From: an uncultured Collinsella sp. | GTDB taxonomy: Bacteria > Actinomycetota > Coriobacteriia > Coriobacteriales > Coriobacteriaceae | DNA length: 25,637 bases | Reading direction: 5' to 3' | NCBI GenBank assembly: GCA_902493125.1 | Contig: CABUOF010000027.1 | Coordinates: forward strand, 1 to 25,637 | The notes under the pieces: generated by a model | Database searches by the model: none | What the model was told of the DNA's origin: nothing | The model's input: the letters and a program-made list of their open reading frames with translations, nothing else | Translations under genes and position numbers: made by a program | Shown here: piece after piece, positions 6,522-15,093 of the stretch | How positions within the stretch are numbered: the stretch's first letter is position 1 | How the letters are laid out: every line of letters begins with the position of its first letter

Positions 6522-7286
6522 ATGCTGCTACCCGATTCCAAGACCGAGCTCGTCCGCCGTGGCAACAAGGTCGTTTACGACCTGGGCGACAAGATTGTCA
6601 AGGTCTTTAACGAGACCAAGCCTGTCTCCGACGTGTTCAACGAGGCTTTGAATCTTGCCCGCATCAATGAGTGCGGCATCCGCAGCCCCAAGGCGCTCGA
6701 GGTTTCCCAGCTCGAGAACGCCAACGGCTGGGCGCTCGTGACCGAGAAGGTTCCGGGCACCACCCTTGCCGAGAAGATGACTGCCGAGCCCCAGCGCTTT
6801 GGTGAGTACCTCGAGATGTTCGTCGACCTCCAGATCGAGATCCACGGCTACACCTCCCCGCTGCTCAACCGTCAGCGCGACAAGTACGCCCGCATGATCG
6901 ACAGCCTTGATCAGCTCAATGCCACCACGCGCTACAACCTTCAGGAGCGTCTGGACGGCATGACCAAGGAGTTCAAGGTCTGCCACGGCGACTTCAACCC
7001 CTCCAACGTCATCGTCGGCGACGACGGCCAGCTCTATGTGTGCGACTGGGCACACGCCACCCAGGGCTCCCCTGCTGCCGACGTTGCCACCACCTACCTG
7101 CTCTTTGCCCTCAACAGCAAGGATCAGGCTGAGGCCTACCTGGAGCTCTACTGCGACCGCGCCGACATGCCCATGCAGGTCGTGCGTCAGTGGACGAGCA
7201 TCGTCGCCGCTTCCGAGCTCGCTCGTAAGCGCAACGTGAACGATGAGTTCCTGAAGAACTGGATCGACGTCGTCGATTATCAGTAA
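6522..7286 (+). CDS. APH/choline-kinase-fold phosphotransferase, substrate unknown
   Basis: A 254-aa small-molecule kinase of the aminoglycoside phosphotransferase superfamily. The candidate ATP-binding lysine lies in KIVKVF (Lys24 or Lys27). The catalytic loop is CHGDFNPSN (His155 to Asn162, catalytic Asp157), and the metal-binding Asp175 is in YVCDWAHA. These residues suggest an active kinase. Nothing points to antibiotic resistance: its base composition and codon use match the neighbours and no resistance-gene neighbourhood is present. Choline, sugar, amino-sugar or nucleoside kinases share this fold, so the substrate is open. The ATG at 6522 follows GAAAGGA by 7 nt. It lies 88 nt after adhE, separated by a strong hairpin, and no separate promoter is evident, so it may depend on read-through from adhE. 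Confidence 0.8.
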   Translation: MLLPDSKTELVRRGNKVVYDLGDKIVKVFNETKPVSDVFNEALNLARINECGIRSPKALEVSQLENANGWALVTEKVPGTTLAEKMTAEPQRFGEYLEMFVDLQIEIHGYTSPLLNRQRDKYARMIDSLDQLNATTRYNLQERLDGMTKEFKVCHGDFNPSNVIVGDDGQLYVCDWAHATQGSPAADVATTYLLFALNSKDQAEAYLELYCDRADMPMQVVRQWTSIVAASELARKRNVNDEFLKNWIDVVDYQ

Positions 7287-7318
7287 TATCTGAGCGATTT
7301 ATTTCGCATCGGAGGCAC

Positions 7319-7362
7319 AAGGAAAACCCCGCAGCTCACATGGGCTGTGGGGTTTTCCTTTT
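7319..7362 (+). terminator. Terminator after the phosphotransferase gene
   Basis: Stem AAGGAAAACCCC(G)CAGC paired with GCTG(T)GGGGTTTTCC and then TTTT. The A/T-rich arms make it usable in both directions, so it may also help stop the converging proS transcript. Confidence 0.85.
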
Positions 7363-7384
7363 AGATATCGAGGATGCCACAAGA

Positions 7385-7434
7385 TAAAAGGACGACCCCG
7401 CATCTCCCCGATCTGGAGAAATGCGGGGCCGTCC
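7385..7434 (-). terminator. Terminator of the dxr-proS end of the cluster
   Basis: On the minus strand GGACGGCCCCGCAT pairs with ATGCGGGGTCGTCC (one G-U pair) and is followed by TTTTAT. The loop contains a further TCTCC/GGAGA stem. It lies about 30 nt after the proS stop and is the only strong terminator seen downstream of pyrH, so the eight genes from pyrH to proS may share a transcript. Confidence 0.88.
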
Positions 7435-7464
7435 CGTATATCGAACTACAAGCGAAATCGTCGA

Positions 7465-9186
7465 TTAACGGCGTGCTGCCTTCACAAGCTCGGCGACCTT
7501 GGCGACGACCTCGTCGATCGCCACATCCTCGCGCTCACCCGTGGCACGGTCCTTGAGCTCAACGGTGCCATTCTTAAGGCCACGCTTACCCAGAACGACC
7601 TGATACGGGAAGCCCATAAGGTCGTTGTCGGCAAACTTAAAGCCGGGACGCTCGTCGCGGTCGTCGACGACAACCTCGATACCCTCGGCGCACAGGCCAT
7701 CAACGATCTGCTCGCAGACGGTAGCGCACTCCTCCTTCTTGGGATCGAGCGGAATCACCGCGACCTCGTACGGGGCAACGGAGACCGGCCAGACGATACC
7801 GTGCTCGTCGTTGTGCTGCTCCACGACAGCAGCAAGCGAGCGGGACACACCAACGCCGTAGCAGCCCATGATGAGCGGCTTCTCCTTGCCGTCCTCGTCC
7901 ATAAAGGTGGCACCCATGGCCTCGGAATACTTGGTGCCCAGCTGGAAGACCTGAGAGACCTCGATGCCGCGGGCAGCGGAGAGCGGCTTGCCGCAGTGCG
8001 GGCAGGGGTCGCCGGCGACAACGGTGACCAGATCAGCCCACTCGTCGACGGTAAAGTCGCGCTCGGGGCAGGCACCGGTAAAGTGATAGTCGACCTCGTT
8101 GGCACCGCAGGCCCACTGCTTGGACTCGCGCAGGCTCTCGTCGCAGACCAGACGAATGCCCTCGGGCAGGTTAACCGGTCCGATAAAGCCCTTATGCAGA
8201 CCGTAGGTCTGGAGCTCCTCATCGGTCATCATGCGATAACCCTTGCCAAAGACATGCTCGGCCTTGCAGTCATTGAGCTCATGATCGCCCGGGACAATGG
8301 CCACGACTGGCTTGCCCTCGGCATCGATGAGAGCCAAGGACTTGCGCGTGCCGTTCTCGGGGAAGCCAAAGAACTTTGCAACGGCCTCGATGGGGCCCAT
8401 GCCCGGAGTCTTGACCTTGGTGAGCGTACCGTCGCCAGGACCCTCGGTCACAACGACCTTGGTGCTTGCGGCCTCATCGTCGGCAGCGAAGCCGCAATCG
8501 TCGCAGTAGACGAGCGAAGCCTCGCCGGCGTCGGCCAAAGCCATATACTCGACGGAGGTATCGCCACCGATCTCGCCGGAGTCGGCGACAACGGGCAGGG
8601 CCTTGATGTAGCAGCGCTCGCAAATGTTGGCATAGGCCTGCTTCATCTTGTCGTACTCCTCCTGCAGGCTCTCCTGCGTGGCGGAGAAGCTGTAGGCGTC
8701 CTTCATGATGAACTCGCGACCGCGCATCAGGCCAAAGCGGGGACGGAACTCGTCACGGAACTTGTCCTGGATGTGGTAGAGGTTGACGGGAAGCTGCTTA
8801 TAGGAGCGCAGTTCATTGCGCACCAGGGCGGTGACAGTCTCCTCGTGGGTGGGGCCCAGCACGAACTCACGGCCGTGACGGTCATCGAAGCGCACGAGCT
8901 CCTTGCCATAGGCATCGATACGGCCGGACTCACGCCACAGCTCGGCATCGACCATGATAGGCATCATGAGCTCCTGGGCACCGGCGGCATCCATCTCGTC
9001 GCGCACGATGTTCTCGATCTTGCGGATCGAGCGCCATGCGAGCGGCAGATAGGAATACAGGCCGGCGGCCTCCTTGCGGATCATGCCGGCGCGAAGCAGC
9101 AGACGGTGGCTCGCAAGCTCGGCGTCCGCCGGATCCTCTTTGAGCGTCGGCGCGTAAAGCTTAGACATATACATTGCTCGAGTCAT
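7465..9186 (-). CDS. proS: Prolyl-tRNA synthetase (bacterial type with editing domain)
   Basis: Charges tRNA-Pro with proline. The 573-aa class II synthetase has the GPTHEE segment (111-116), motif 2 RDEFRPRFGLMRGREFIMKDAYSF (about 144-167), an inserted editing (INS, YbaK-like) domain at about 225-405, motif 3 GCYGVGVSRSLAA, and a C-terminal anticodon-binding domain. The editing domain is bracketed by CDDCG and CPHCG pairs, as in many Gram-positive ProRS. The ATG at 9186 directly follows the ispG stop with no gap; its ribosome site GAGGAG lies in the last ispG codons, so coupling is likely. Alternative ATGs 4 and 6 codons in are less well placed. It is the last gene of the unit before a strong terminator. 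Confidence 0.97.
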   Translation of the reverse strand: MTRAMYMSKLYAPTLKEDPADAELASHRLLLRAGMIRKEAAGLYSYLPLAWRSIRKIENIVRDEMDAAGAQELMMPIMVDAELWRESGRIDAYGKELVRFDDRHGREFVLGPTHEETVTALVRNELRSYKQLPVNLYHIQDKFRDEFRPRFGLMRGREFIMKDAYSFSATQESLQEEYDKMKQAYANICERCYIKALPVVADSGEIGGDTSVEYMALADAGEASLVYCDDCGFAADDEAASTKVVVTEGPGDGTLTKVKTPGMGPIEAVAKFFGFPENGTRKSLALIDAEGKPVVAIVPGDHELNDCKAEHVFGKGYRMMTDEELQTYGLHKGFIGPVNLPEGIRLVCDESLRESKQWACGANEVDYHFTGACPERDFTVDEWADLVTVVAGDPCPHCGKPLSAARGIEVSQVFQLGTKYSEAMGATFMDEDGKEKPLIMGCYGVGVSRSLAAVVEQHNDEHGIVWPVSVAPYEVAVIPLDPKKEECATVCEQIVDGLCAEGIEVVVDDRDERPGFKFADNDLMGFPYQVVLGKRGLKNGTVELKDRATGEREDVAIDEVVAKVAELVKAARR

Positions 9187-10269
9187 TTACTTCTCCTCAA
9201 TAAGCTTGTCGACCTCGGCCATGAGCGCGTCGACAATTTGATCCTCAGCTACTTTACCAATGATCTGGCCATGCGAAAAGAGCAGGCCCTGACCTCGTCC
9301 ACAGGCCACGCCCAAGTCGGCGTCGGAAGCCTCGCCGGGGCCATTAACGGCACATCCCATCACGGCGATGGAAAGCGGCGCGGAATAGTTCTTCAGTCGC
9401 TCGGTAACCTCCTCGGCGATGGGAATGAGGTTGACCTGGCAACGAGCGCACGTGGGACACGAGACAATCTCGGGACCACGGCGACGCAGGCCCAGCGACT
9501 GCAAAATTCCCCAGGCAACCGGCGGCTCCTCAACCGGATCGGCTGTGAGCGACACACGCATGGTGTCGCCAATGCCTTCGGAAAGCAAGATACCCAAGCC
9601 TACAGAGCTCTTGATGGTGCCCTGGAGCTTGGTCCCCGCCTCCGTCACGCCCAGGTGAAGCGGAACGTGGGGAATCTCACGCGACAGGGCTCGATAGGTA
9701 TCAAGCGTCGTTTGCACGCTATGGGCCTTGGCCGAAAGCACAATGTTCGTAAAACCGCGGTCCTCAAAGTGCTTGACGAAACGCTCGCTCGACATCACGA
9801 GCTTCTCGGGCTGCGTAAGCTCGTCGCGCTCAGCGATATCCTGCTCGAGTGAGCCGGCGTTGACACCGATGCGAATCGCACAGCCCGCAGCGCCGGCGGC
9901 GTCGATGACGGCATCGACCTTAGCCCAATCGCCGATATTGCCGGGATTGATGCGAAGCTTGGCGGCACCAGCCTCGACGGCGCCGATGGCGAGCTTATGG
10001 TTAAAGTGAATATCGGCGACGATCGGCACCGGAGACTCGGCACAGATGGTGCGGAAACCCTCAAGCGCGGCCTCGGTGGGCACGCTCACGCGCACGATAT
10101 CGCAGCCAGCCTGCGCCAACGCGCACACTTGCGCAAGCGTTGCCTGGGCGTCAGCGGTATCGGTGCAGGTCATGGATTGGACCACCACCGGCGCGCCGCC
10201 ACCGATCTGCACACCGCCCACATGCACGGGGCGCGTCAACTCGCGCGGCAAAGGATGGGTTAAAGACAA
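9187..10269 (-). CDS. ispG: 4-hydroxy-3-methylbut-2-enyl diphosphate synthase (GcpE)
   Basis: Iron-sulfur enzyme of the MEP isoprenoid pathway that reduces the cyclic diphosphate MEcPP to HMBPP. The 360-aa length fits the two-domain bacterial form. The 4Fe-4S ligands are visible as Cys271 and Cys274 in SCPTCAR, Cys306 in MGCAVNGPGE, and the adjacent Glu313. The TIM-barrel part includes ADIHFNHKLA and LRINPGNIG. I chose TTG at 10269: GGGGAG lies 8 nt before it. A GTG three codons upstream sits on top of the ribosome site, and the longer open frame lies inside rseP. It follows rseP by 13 nt and abuts proS. Together with dxr it puts two MEP-pathway steps in one cluster. Confidence 0.95.
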   Translation of the reverse strand: MSLTHPLPRELTRPVHVGGVQIGGGAPVVVQSMTCTDTADAQATLAQVCALAQAGCDIVRVSVPTEAALEGFRTICAESPVPIVADIHFNHKLAIGAVEAGAAKLRINPGNIGDWAKVDAVIDAAGAAGCAIRIGVNAGSLEQDIAERDELTQPEKLVMSSERFVKHFEDRGFTNIVLSAKAHSVQTTLDTYRALSREIPHVPLHLGVTEAGTKLQGTIKSSVGLGILLSEGIGDTMRVSLTADPVEEPPVAWGILQSLGLRRRGPEIVSCPTCARCQVNLIPIAEEVTERLKNYSAPLSIAVMGCAVNGPGEASDADLGVACGRGQGLLFSHGQIIGKVAEDQIVDALMAEVDKLIEEK

Positions 10270-10282
10270 TCCAAACACTCCC

Positions 10283-11644
10283 CTACAAAATAAATCGAAG
10301 GACGTCGGAACGAAGCATATAGACAAATAGCAGTGCAAAGAGCGCGATGCCAACATAGCTCACAATCGTCTGCACCTTGAGTGGCAGCTCGCGACCCGCA
10401 AACTTTTGAATGATCTCGATGACCAGCTTGCCGCCATCGAGTGGTGGGATGGGCAACAGGTTCATAAAGCCAAGCGAGAACGAAATGAGGGCGGCAAACG
10501 AAAGGAACGTGGCAGGGCCGGCAGCAGCAGCCTGTGAGGACATAACGCTAATGCCCACGATCGAAGAAGACTGATCGAGAATCTCCATCGTATGCTGCGG
10601 CTGGAGCAGGCGCATCACGCCCTCCGCTGTCCGCACGACATAGGAGAACGACAGGCGAGCCGACGTGATGGGGTCTAAACGGACCACCTGCGTAGAGGCA
10701 TACACACCTAGGCGCTCGTCCTCTTTGAGCGCAACCGAGGTCGAATGCTGCTTGCCGTCGCGCTCATACTCAATGGCGATATCGTCCTTACCGGCGGCCT
10801 TGCCGATGGCATCGTAAACGTCCATCCAGGTAGCGCACGATACTCCGTCAACCGAAAGGATCGCGTCGCCGCCCTCGATACCCGCCTTGGCGGCAATAGA
10901 CCCCTCGTCAACCTGACCGATCACGTTGGTATCCATCGGCACGGTGACACCCGCAATAGAGTAGATGCTCATAAGCAGCAAAAAGCCCGTCAGGATATTG
11001 ACGAGAATGCCCGCGAGCAGCATAAAGGCGCGCTTGAGAAAACCCTGGCCCAGATAGGTATGCGAACGCTCTTGCGCAAGGAACTCGGCTTCGCCGCACG
11101 GCAGCTCCCACACATCGCCCTCGGCAGTCGCATGCTCTCGATCGAACCGGCGGCCGTCAAAGGTGGTGTAACCCGCCGCGTCTCGCGGCAGCGTCTGATA
11201 CCTGGTGGGATAGTAGCTCGGCGAGGGCTTCTCCCCTTCCTCATACCAAGGCGCGATAGAGCCCCAACCCAAGAGCAAGGCGCATGCCTCGAGCACAACC
11301 TCCTCGGATAGCTCGAGCTCGACAGCAAGGTCGGCCACGGTCACGCGACCATGACGATAGATAGCCGCGAGCACGCGATCGGCACACGAGACGTCGGTCG
11401 GATCCATACCGCAGATGGCAGCGTAGCCACCCAGCAGCAGCGGGGTCACGCCAAACTTGGTTCCAATGCGACGTGACGTGTAATGGATGTCAAAGCGGCA
11501 CGGCAAGCCCAAAAAGAACTCGGTCACACGGACGCCGCAGGCACGTGCCGCCAAAAAGTGGCCGCCCTCGTGCAAAAACACGAGGACGGAAAGCATCAAC
11601 AGGCCCCAAAAGACCGATGAGAGAACGCTCAGAACAGTATCCAT
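10283..11644 (-). CDS. rseP: RseP/RasP-type site-2 zinc metalloprotease with unusual insertion
   Basis: Intramembrane protease that cuts membrane-anchored anti-sigma factors and leftover signal peptides. The zinc site HEGGH (residues 25-29) is in the first membrane helix. The later helices follow AGILVNILTG (about 211-220), a PDZ domain spans about 240-320, and the conserved NLLPIPPLDGGK supplies the third ligand. Odd feature: between GGYAAICGMDP and TYLGQGFLKRAF lie about 110 residues (roughly 82-195), where most homologues have only a short link. The first part (about 83-130) looks like a winged-helix fold. The start is uncertain: I chose the ATG at 11644 (453 aa), but a TTG at 11659 is possible and neither has an ideal ribosome site. 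It sits between dxr and ispG. Confidence 0.93.
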   Translation of the reverse strand: MDTVLSVLSSVFWGLLMLSVLVFLHEGGHFLAARACGVRVTEFFLGLPCRFDIHYTSRRIGTKFGVTPLLLGGYAAICGMDPTDVSCADRVLAAIYRHGRVTVADLAVELELSEEVVLEACALLLGWGSIAPWYEEGEKPSPSYYPTRYQTLPRDAAGYTTFDGRRFDREHATAEGDVWELPCGEAEFLAQERSHTYLGQGFLKRAFMLLAGILVNILTGFLLLMSIYSIAGVTVPMDTNVIGQVDEGSIAAKAGIEGGDAILSVDGVSCATWMDVYDAIGKAAGKDDIAIEYERDGKQHSTSVALKEDERLGVYASTQVVRLDPITSARLSFSYVVRTAEGVMRLLQPQHTMEILDQSSSIVGISVMSSQAAAAGPATFLSFAALISFSLGFMNLLPIPPLDGGKLVIEIIQKFAGRELPLKVQTIVSYVGIALFALLFVYMLRSDVLRFIL

Positions 11645-11669
11645 AAAACGAAAAAGCAATCCTTATGGG

Positions 11670-12857
11670 TTAGGAACGGGTTGCGGCGAGCACCTGCGCA
11701 GCCTTTTCACGCGCCCACGCATCGATGTCGCGAAGCTGCTCAAACGAATCGACCGCCTGCTTATCGTGGGCATCCATGCAGGATTCCACAATGCGATCGA
11801 TATCAGTAAAGCAGCAGCCATCGTGCAGGAAAGCATCGACGGCGACCTCGTTGGCGGCATTGAGCACGCACGGCATGGTGCCACCCGTCTTGCCGGCACG
11901 TTCGGCCAGTGCCAGACAGCGGAAGGTATCCATGTCGGCAGCATCAAACGTGAGCTGCCCCAGCTCGCGGAAATCGATACGAGGCGCCGGGGTATCCCAA
12001 CGCTCGGGATACGAGAACGCGAACTGGATGGGAATACGCATGTCGGAAGCACCGAGATGCGCCATCACGGAGCCGTCGGCAAACTCGACCATAGAGTGAA
12101 TCTTGGACTGACGCTGCACGACCACGTTAATGAAATCGAGGTCGCAGTTAAACAGATGCATGGCCTCAATGCGCTCCAGGCCCTTGTTCATGAGGGTGGC
12201 GGAGTCGATGGTGATCTTGGCGCCCATGGCCCACGTGGGATGTGCGAGGGCATCGGCACGCGTCACGCGGTCGAGCTCGTCGCGCGTGCGGCCAAAAAAC
12301 GGACCGCCCGAGCAGGTGAGCCAAATACAATGAGCCTCGCGTGGGTTCTCCCCCAGATAGCACTGGAAGATGGCGGAGTGCTCAGAGTCGACTGGAATAA
12401 GCTGGCCCGGTTGCGCCAACGGCATAAGCAAGTCGCCACCGACGACGAGGGACTCCTTGTTGGCAAGGGCAAGGCGCTTATTTGAGGTCAAGGCCGCATG
12501 GCTCGCCTCGAGACCGGCGGCACCCACAATAGCGACGAGTACGCAGTCGACATCGTCGCGACGCGCGAGCTCGCAAACCGCCTGCGCGCCAACGCCGAGC
12601 TTCGTTCCCTCGGGCAACTCCTGCAGCACGGCGTCATCGCCATGAGCGACATCGGCCACGGCAACCGCCGAAACCGAGAACTCGCGGGCAGCGGCAACAA
12701 GCTCGGAGGTACTGGAGTTAACGGACAGCGCCGTCACCTGCAGGCGATCGGCATGCTGGCGGCACACATCGAGCGCCTGGGTGCCGATGGAGCCCGTACA
12801 ACCCAGGATGGCAACACGGAGGCGTCCATCGGGGCCATACGTCGTCTGGAATGACAT
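11670..12857 (-). CDS. dxr: 1-deoxy-D-xylulose 5-phosphate reductoisomerase
   Basis: Converts DXP to MEP with NADPH, the first committed step of the MEP pathway and the target of fosmidomycin. The 395-aa protein has the NADPH-binding GCTGSIG (19-25), LANKESLV (131-138), the metal ligands Asp157 and Glu159 in VDSEHSA with TCSGGPF nearby, and MNKGLERIEAMHLF, all family signatures. The ATG at 12857 overlaps the cdsA stop by one base (TAATG), and GGAGG lies 9 nt upstream inside cdsA. The next gene is rseP. The uppS-cdsA-dxr-rseP order is a widely conserved bacterial arrangement. Confidence 0.97.
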   Translation of the reverse strand: MSFQTTYGPDGRLRVAILGCTGSIGTQALDVCRQHADRLQVTALSVNSSTSELVAAAREFSVSAVAVADVAHGDDAVLQELPEGTKLGVGAQAVCELARRDDVDCVLVAIVGAAGLEASHAALTSNKRLALANKESLVVGGDLLMPLAQPGQLIPVDSEHSAIFQCYLGENPREAHCIWLTCSGGPFFGRTRDELDRVTRADALAHPTWAMGAKITIDSATLMNKGLERIEAMHLFNCDLDFINVVVQRQSKIHSMVEFADGSVMAHLGASDMRIPIQFAFSYPERWDTPAPRIDFRELGQLTFDAADMDTFRCLALAERAGKTGGTMPCVLNAANEVAVDAFLHDGCCFTDIDRIVESCMDAHDKQAVDSFEQLRDIDAWAREKAAQVLAATRS

Positions 12858-13756
12858 TACAGCACGCCTCCGATCATCAGCATCAGCTGCGCGGTGACGC
12901 AGCCGAAGATAAGCGAATCGCTACGATCGAGCATGCCGCCGTGGCCCGGGATAAGGTTGCCGGAATCTTTGACGCCCACACCGCGCTTGGTGCGCGACTC
13001 GATAAGGTCGCCGATAACGCCCAGAATGGACACGACCACGCCGCACAGCAGCGCATAGGGCAGGCTGAGCTTGAAGAAATGCGTCGCCCACAGGATGAGC
13101 CAAATCAAAACCGAGCCCAGGATGCCGCCAACAAACCCCTCCCAGCTCTTTTTGGGAGAGATCTTGGGAACCATCTTGTGTTTGCCGATACGGCTACCCA
13201 CGATATAGGCAAACGAATCGGAGACCCAGAGAGACGCGCAAACACCCACCGAAAGCAGGGCGCCGGCAAAACCGGGCACGGCATCGCGCAGCAGCACGAT
13301 AGCCGACAGCATAAAACCGGTGTAGATGGGACCCATGAGTGTCACGGCAACATCGGATATGCGGGTACGCGGCGACCAGACATACCAAATGCCCACAGCG
13401 AGCATCAGGGCAAAAAGCAGGGCATTCAGCAGCATCGAATCGCCCAACGCCGACAGCGGAAAGAGCACGGCGGCAGCGATACCCATGCGCTCGTTAGCCA
13501 TCTTGCCATCGAGCCTTGTCATACGGAAAAACTCATAGCAGCACAGACCGCTCATGACGGAAACAAAGATGGCCGTGGGCACGATACCCAAAACCAGGCA
13601 CAGGATAAAGACAACGGCGTAGACGATACCGGCGGCGGCACGGGTAATAAAGCCCGCCAGCCAAGAACCGGTGCCGCTCTTCACTGCAGGCGTTCCCGCA
13701 GTGGCAGCTTTGCGCGCAGGCGTCTTGGGAGCAGATGCCTTGGGACGATCGGACAC
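12857..13756 (-). CDS. cdsA: Phosphatidate cytidylyltransferase
   Basis: Membrane enzyme that makes CDP-diacylglycerol from phosphatidate and CTP, the branch point of phospholipid synthesis. The 299-aa protein shows about eight hydrophobic helices and ends with the family signature SRTKRGVGVKDSGNLIPGHGG, with its catalytic acidic residues. The first 30 or so residues are rich in Ala, Lys and Pro and probably form a disordered cytoplasmic tail, longer than in short homologues. It starts with GTG at 13756, 7 nt after GGAGG, which lies in the last uppS codons; only 2 nt separate the genes. Confidence 0.96.
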   Translation of the reverse strand: MSDRPKASAPKTPARKAATAGTPAVKSGTGSWLAGFITRAAAGIVYAVVFILCLVLGIVPTAIFVSVMSGLCCYEFFRMTRLDGKMANERMGIAAAVLFPLSALGDSMLLNALLFALMLAVGIWYVWSPRTRISDVAVTLMGPIYTGFMLSAIVLLRDAVPGFAGALLSVGVCASLWVSDSFAYIVGSRIGKHKMVPKISPKKSWEGFVGGILGSVLIWLILWATHFFKLSLPYALLCGVVVSILGVIGDLIESRTKRGVGVKDSGNLIPGHGGMLDRSDSLIFGCVTAQLMLMIGGVL

Positions 13757-13758
13757 GA

Positions 13759-14553
13759 TTAAGCCTCCTCGGTCTTGCTCAGTCCACCAAACCTACGGTC
13801 ACGGCCCTGATAGGCCAAAATGGCGTCGACAAGGCCCCAACGATCAAAGTCGGGCCAATAGGTATCGGTGACGTAGAATTCGGAATAAGCCACCTGCCAC
13901 AGCAGATAGTTCGAAAGGCGCAGCTCACCAGAAGTGCGAATCACAAGCTCAGGATCGGGAAGGCCGGCGGTATAGAGGTGGGAAGCCACCATGTCGTCAT
14001 CAATTGCGCCAGGATCGATCTTACCGGCGGCAGCGTCGAGTGCGATCTGACGGACAGCGCGGGTAATCTCGGCACGCGCGCCGTAGTTGACGGCAAGCGC
14101 CAGCGTCATGCCGGTGTGATTGGCGCACTCGGCAAGACCGCGTTCAAAAACGTCGCGGGTCTTCTTGGGCAGCGCGGAAATGTCACCCAAAAAGACAACG
14201 CGCACGTTTTCGCGCTTCAGAAGCGGCAGCTCGTCGATGAACGTCTTGGCAAACAGATGCATCAAGACGTTGACCTCATGCTGCGGACGGTTCCAGTTTT
14301 CGGTAGAAAACGCATAGGCCGAAAGCACGTCGACGCCCAGACGCACGCAGGCAGTAATAATCTCGCGAAGGGAGACAATACCCGCCTTGTGGCCCTCAGT
14401 GCGCGCAAGACCGCGCGACGTGGCCCAACGACCGTTGCCGTCCATGATGCACGAGATATGGTGCGGAATGTTATTGAGGTCAAGGTCGGAAAAACCGACG
14501 CCCGCAGGGGCGTCGGCAAAGTACTCGACCAGTTTATGCTCGTCGTATTGCAC
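13759..14553 (-). CDS. uppS: Cis-prenyltransferase (undecaprenyl diphosphate synthase)
   Basis: Extends farnesyl diphosphate with isopentenyl diphosphate to the C55 lipid carrier for cell-wall synthesis. The 264-aa protein has the pyrophosphate-binding IMDGNGRWA (catalytic Asp38), AYAFSTENWNRP, and the C-terminal RTSGELRLSNYLLWQVAYSE signature. The chain-length determinants cannot be judged by eye, so a shorter-chain product is possible. It starts with GTG at 14553, 7 nt after GGAG, one base after the frr stop. Its substrate comes from the MEP pathway, two of whose genes lie just downstream. Confidence 0.96.
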   Translation of the reverse strand: MQYDEHKLVEYFADAPAGVGFSDLDLNNIPHHISCIMDGNGRWATSRGLARTEGHKAGIVSLREIITACVRLGVDVLSAYAFSTENWNRPQHEVNVLMHLFAKTFIDELPLLKRENVRVVFLGDISALPKKTRDVFERGLAECANHTGMTLALAVNYGARAEITRAVRQIALDAAAGKIDPGAIDDDMVASHLYTAGLPDPELVIRTSGELRLSNYLLWQVAYSEFYVTDTYWPDFDRWGLVDAILAYQGRDRRFGGLSKTEEA

Positions 14554-14554
14554 C

Positions 14555-15091
14555 TTAGATCTCCATGACCTCGGCTTCTTTTTCCTTCAGAAGCTCCTCG
14601 ACCTTGGCGACATACTCATCGGTGTGCTTCTGGACCTTGGCCTGCTCGCGACGGACATCATCCTCGGTGAGCTCCTCATCGCGCTCGAGCTTGTTGTTGA
14701 AGTCGCGACGGATGTTACGGATAGACACCTTGGCCTGCTCGGCGTACTCGCGGCACTCCTTGACGAGCTCGCGACGGCGCTCCTCGGTGGGAGCCGGGAA
14801 CGGCAGACGAACGACGGTGCCATCGGAGTTGGGGGTAATACCCAGATCGGAAGCGCCGATGGCCTTGACGATAGCGTTGATGAGTGCCTTGTCCCACGGC
14901 TCGATGAGCAGCATGTGGGCCTCGGGGGTCTTGACGGCGGCAACCTGCGTGACCGGCGTGGGAACACCGTAATAATCGACGGTGATGTCGGACAGAATGT
15001 TGGCATTGGCGCGGCCGGTACGAACCTTGGAGAAGTTATGCTTGAGGGACTCGAGCGACTTATCCATATGGGCGGTAATGTTCTCTGCCAT
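14555..15091 (-). CDS. frr: Ribosome recycling factor
   Basis: Works with EF-G to split post-termination ribosomes. The 178-aa protein is a tRNA-shaped two-domain factor: a three-helix bundle carrying KVRTGRANANIL (about 22-33) and RDFNNKLERDEELTEDDVRREQ, with a beta domain near VDYYGVPTPVTQVA. It is slightly shorter than the usual 185 aa or so, but complete. The ATG at 15091 has AGGAGG within the last codons of pyrH, and the gap to pyrH is 2 nt. The pyrH-frr pair is almost universal in bacteria. Confidence 0.97.
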   Translation of the reverse strand: MAENITAHMDKSLESLKHNFSKVRTGRANANILSDITVDYYGVPTPVTQVAAVKTPEAHMLLIEPWDKALINAIVKAIGASDLGITPNSDGTVVRLPFPAPTEERRRELVKECREYAEQAKVSIRNIRRDFNNKLERDEELTEDDVRREQAKVQKHTDEYVAKVEELLKEKEAEVMEI

Positions 15092-15093
15092 GC

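Noticed and set aside
6522..7286. Antibiotic-resistance reading of the APH-fold gene
   Set aside because: Only general kinase motifs are present, composition matches the host genes, and no mobile context adjoins it; many housekeeping kinases share the fold.
7801..9852. A 683-codon plus-strand open frame across proS and ispG
   Set aside because: Antisense shadow caused by codon bias; it spans two well-supported genes and the product has no recognisable motifs.
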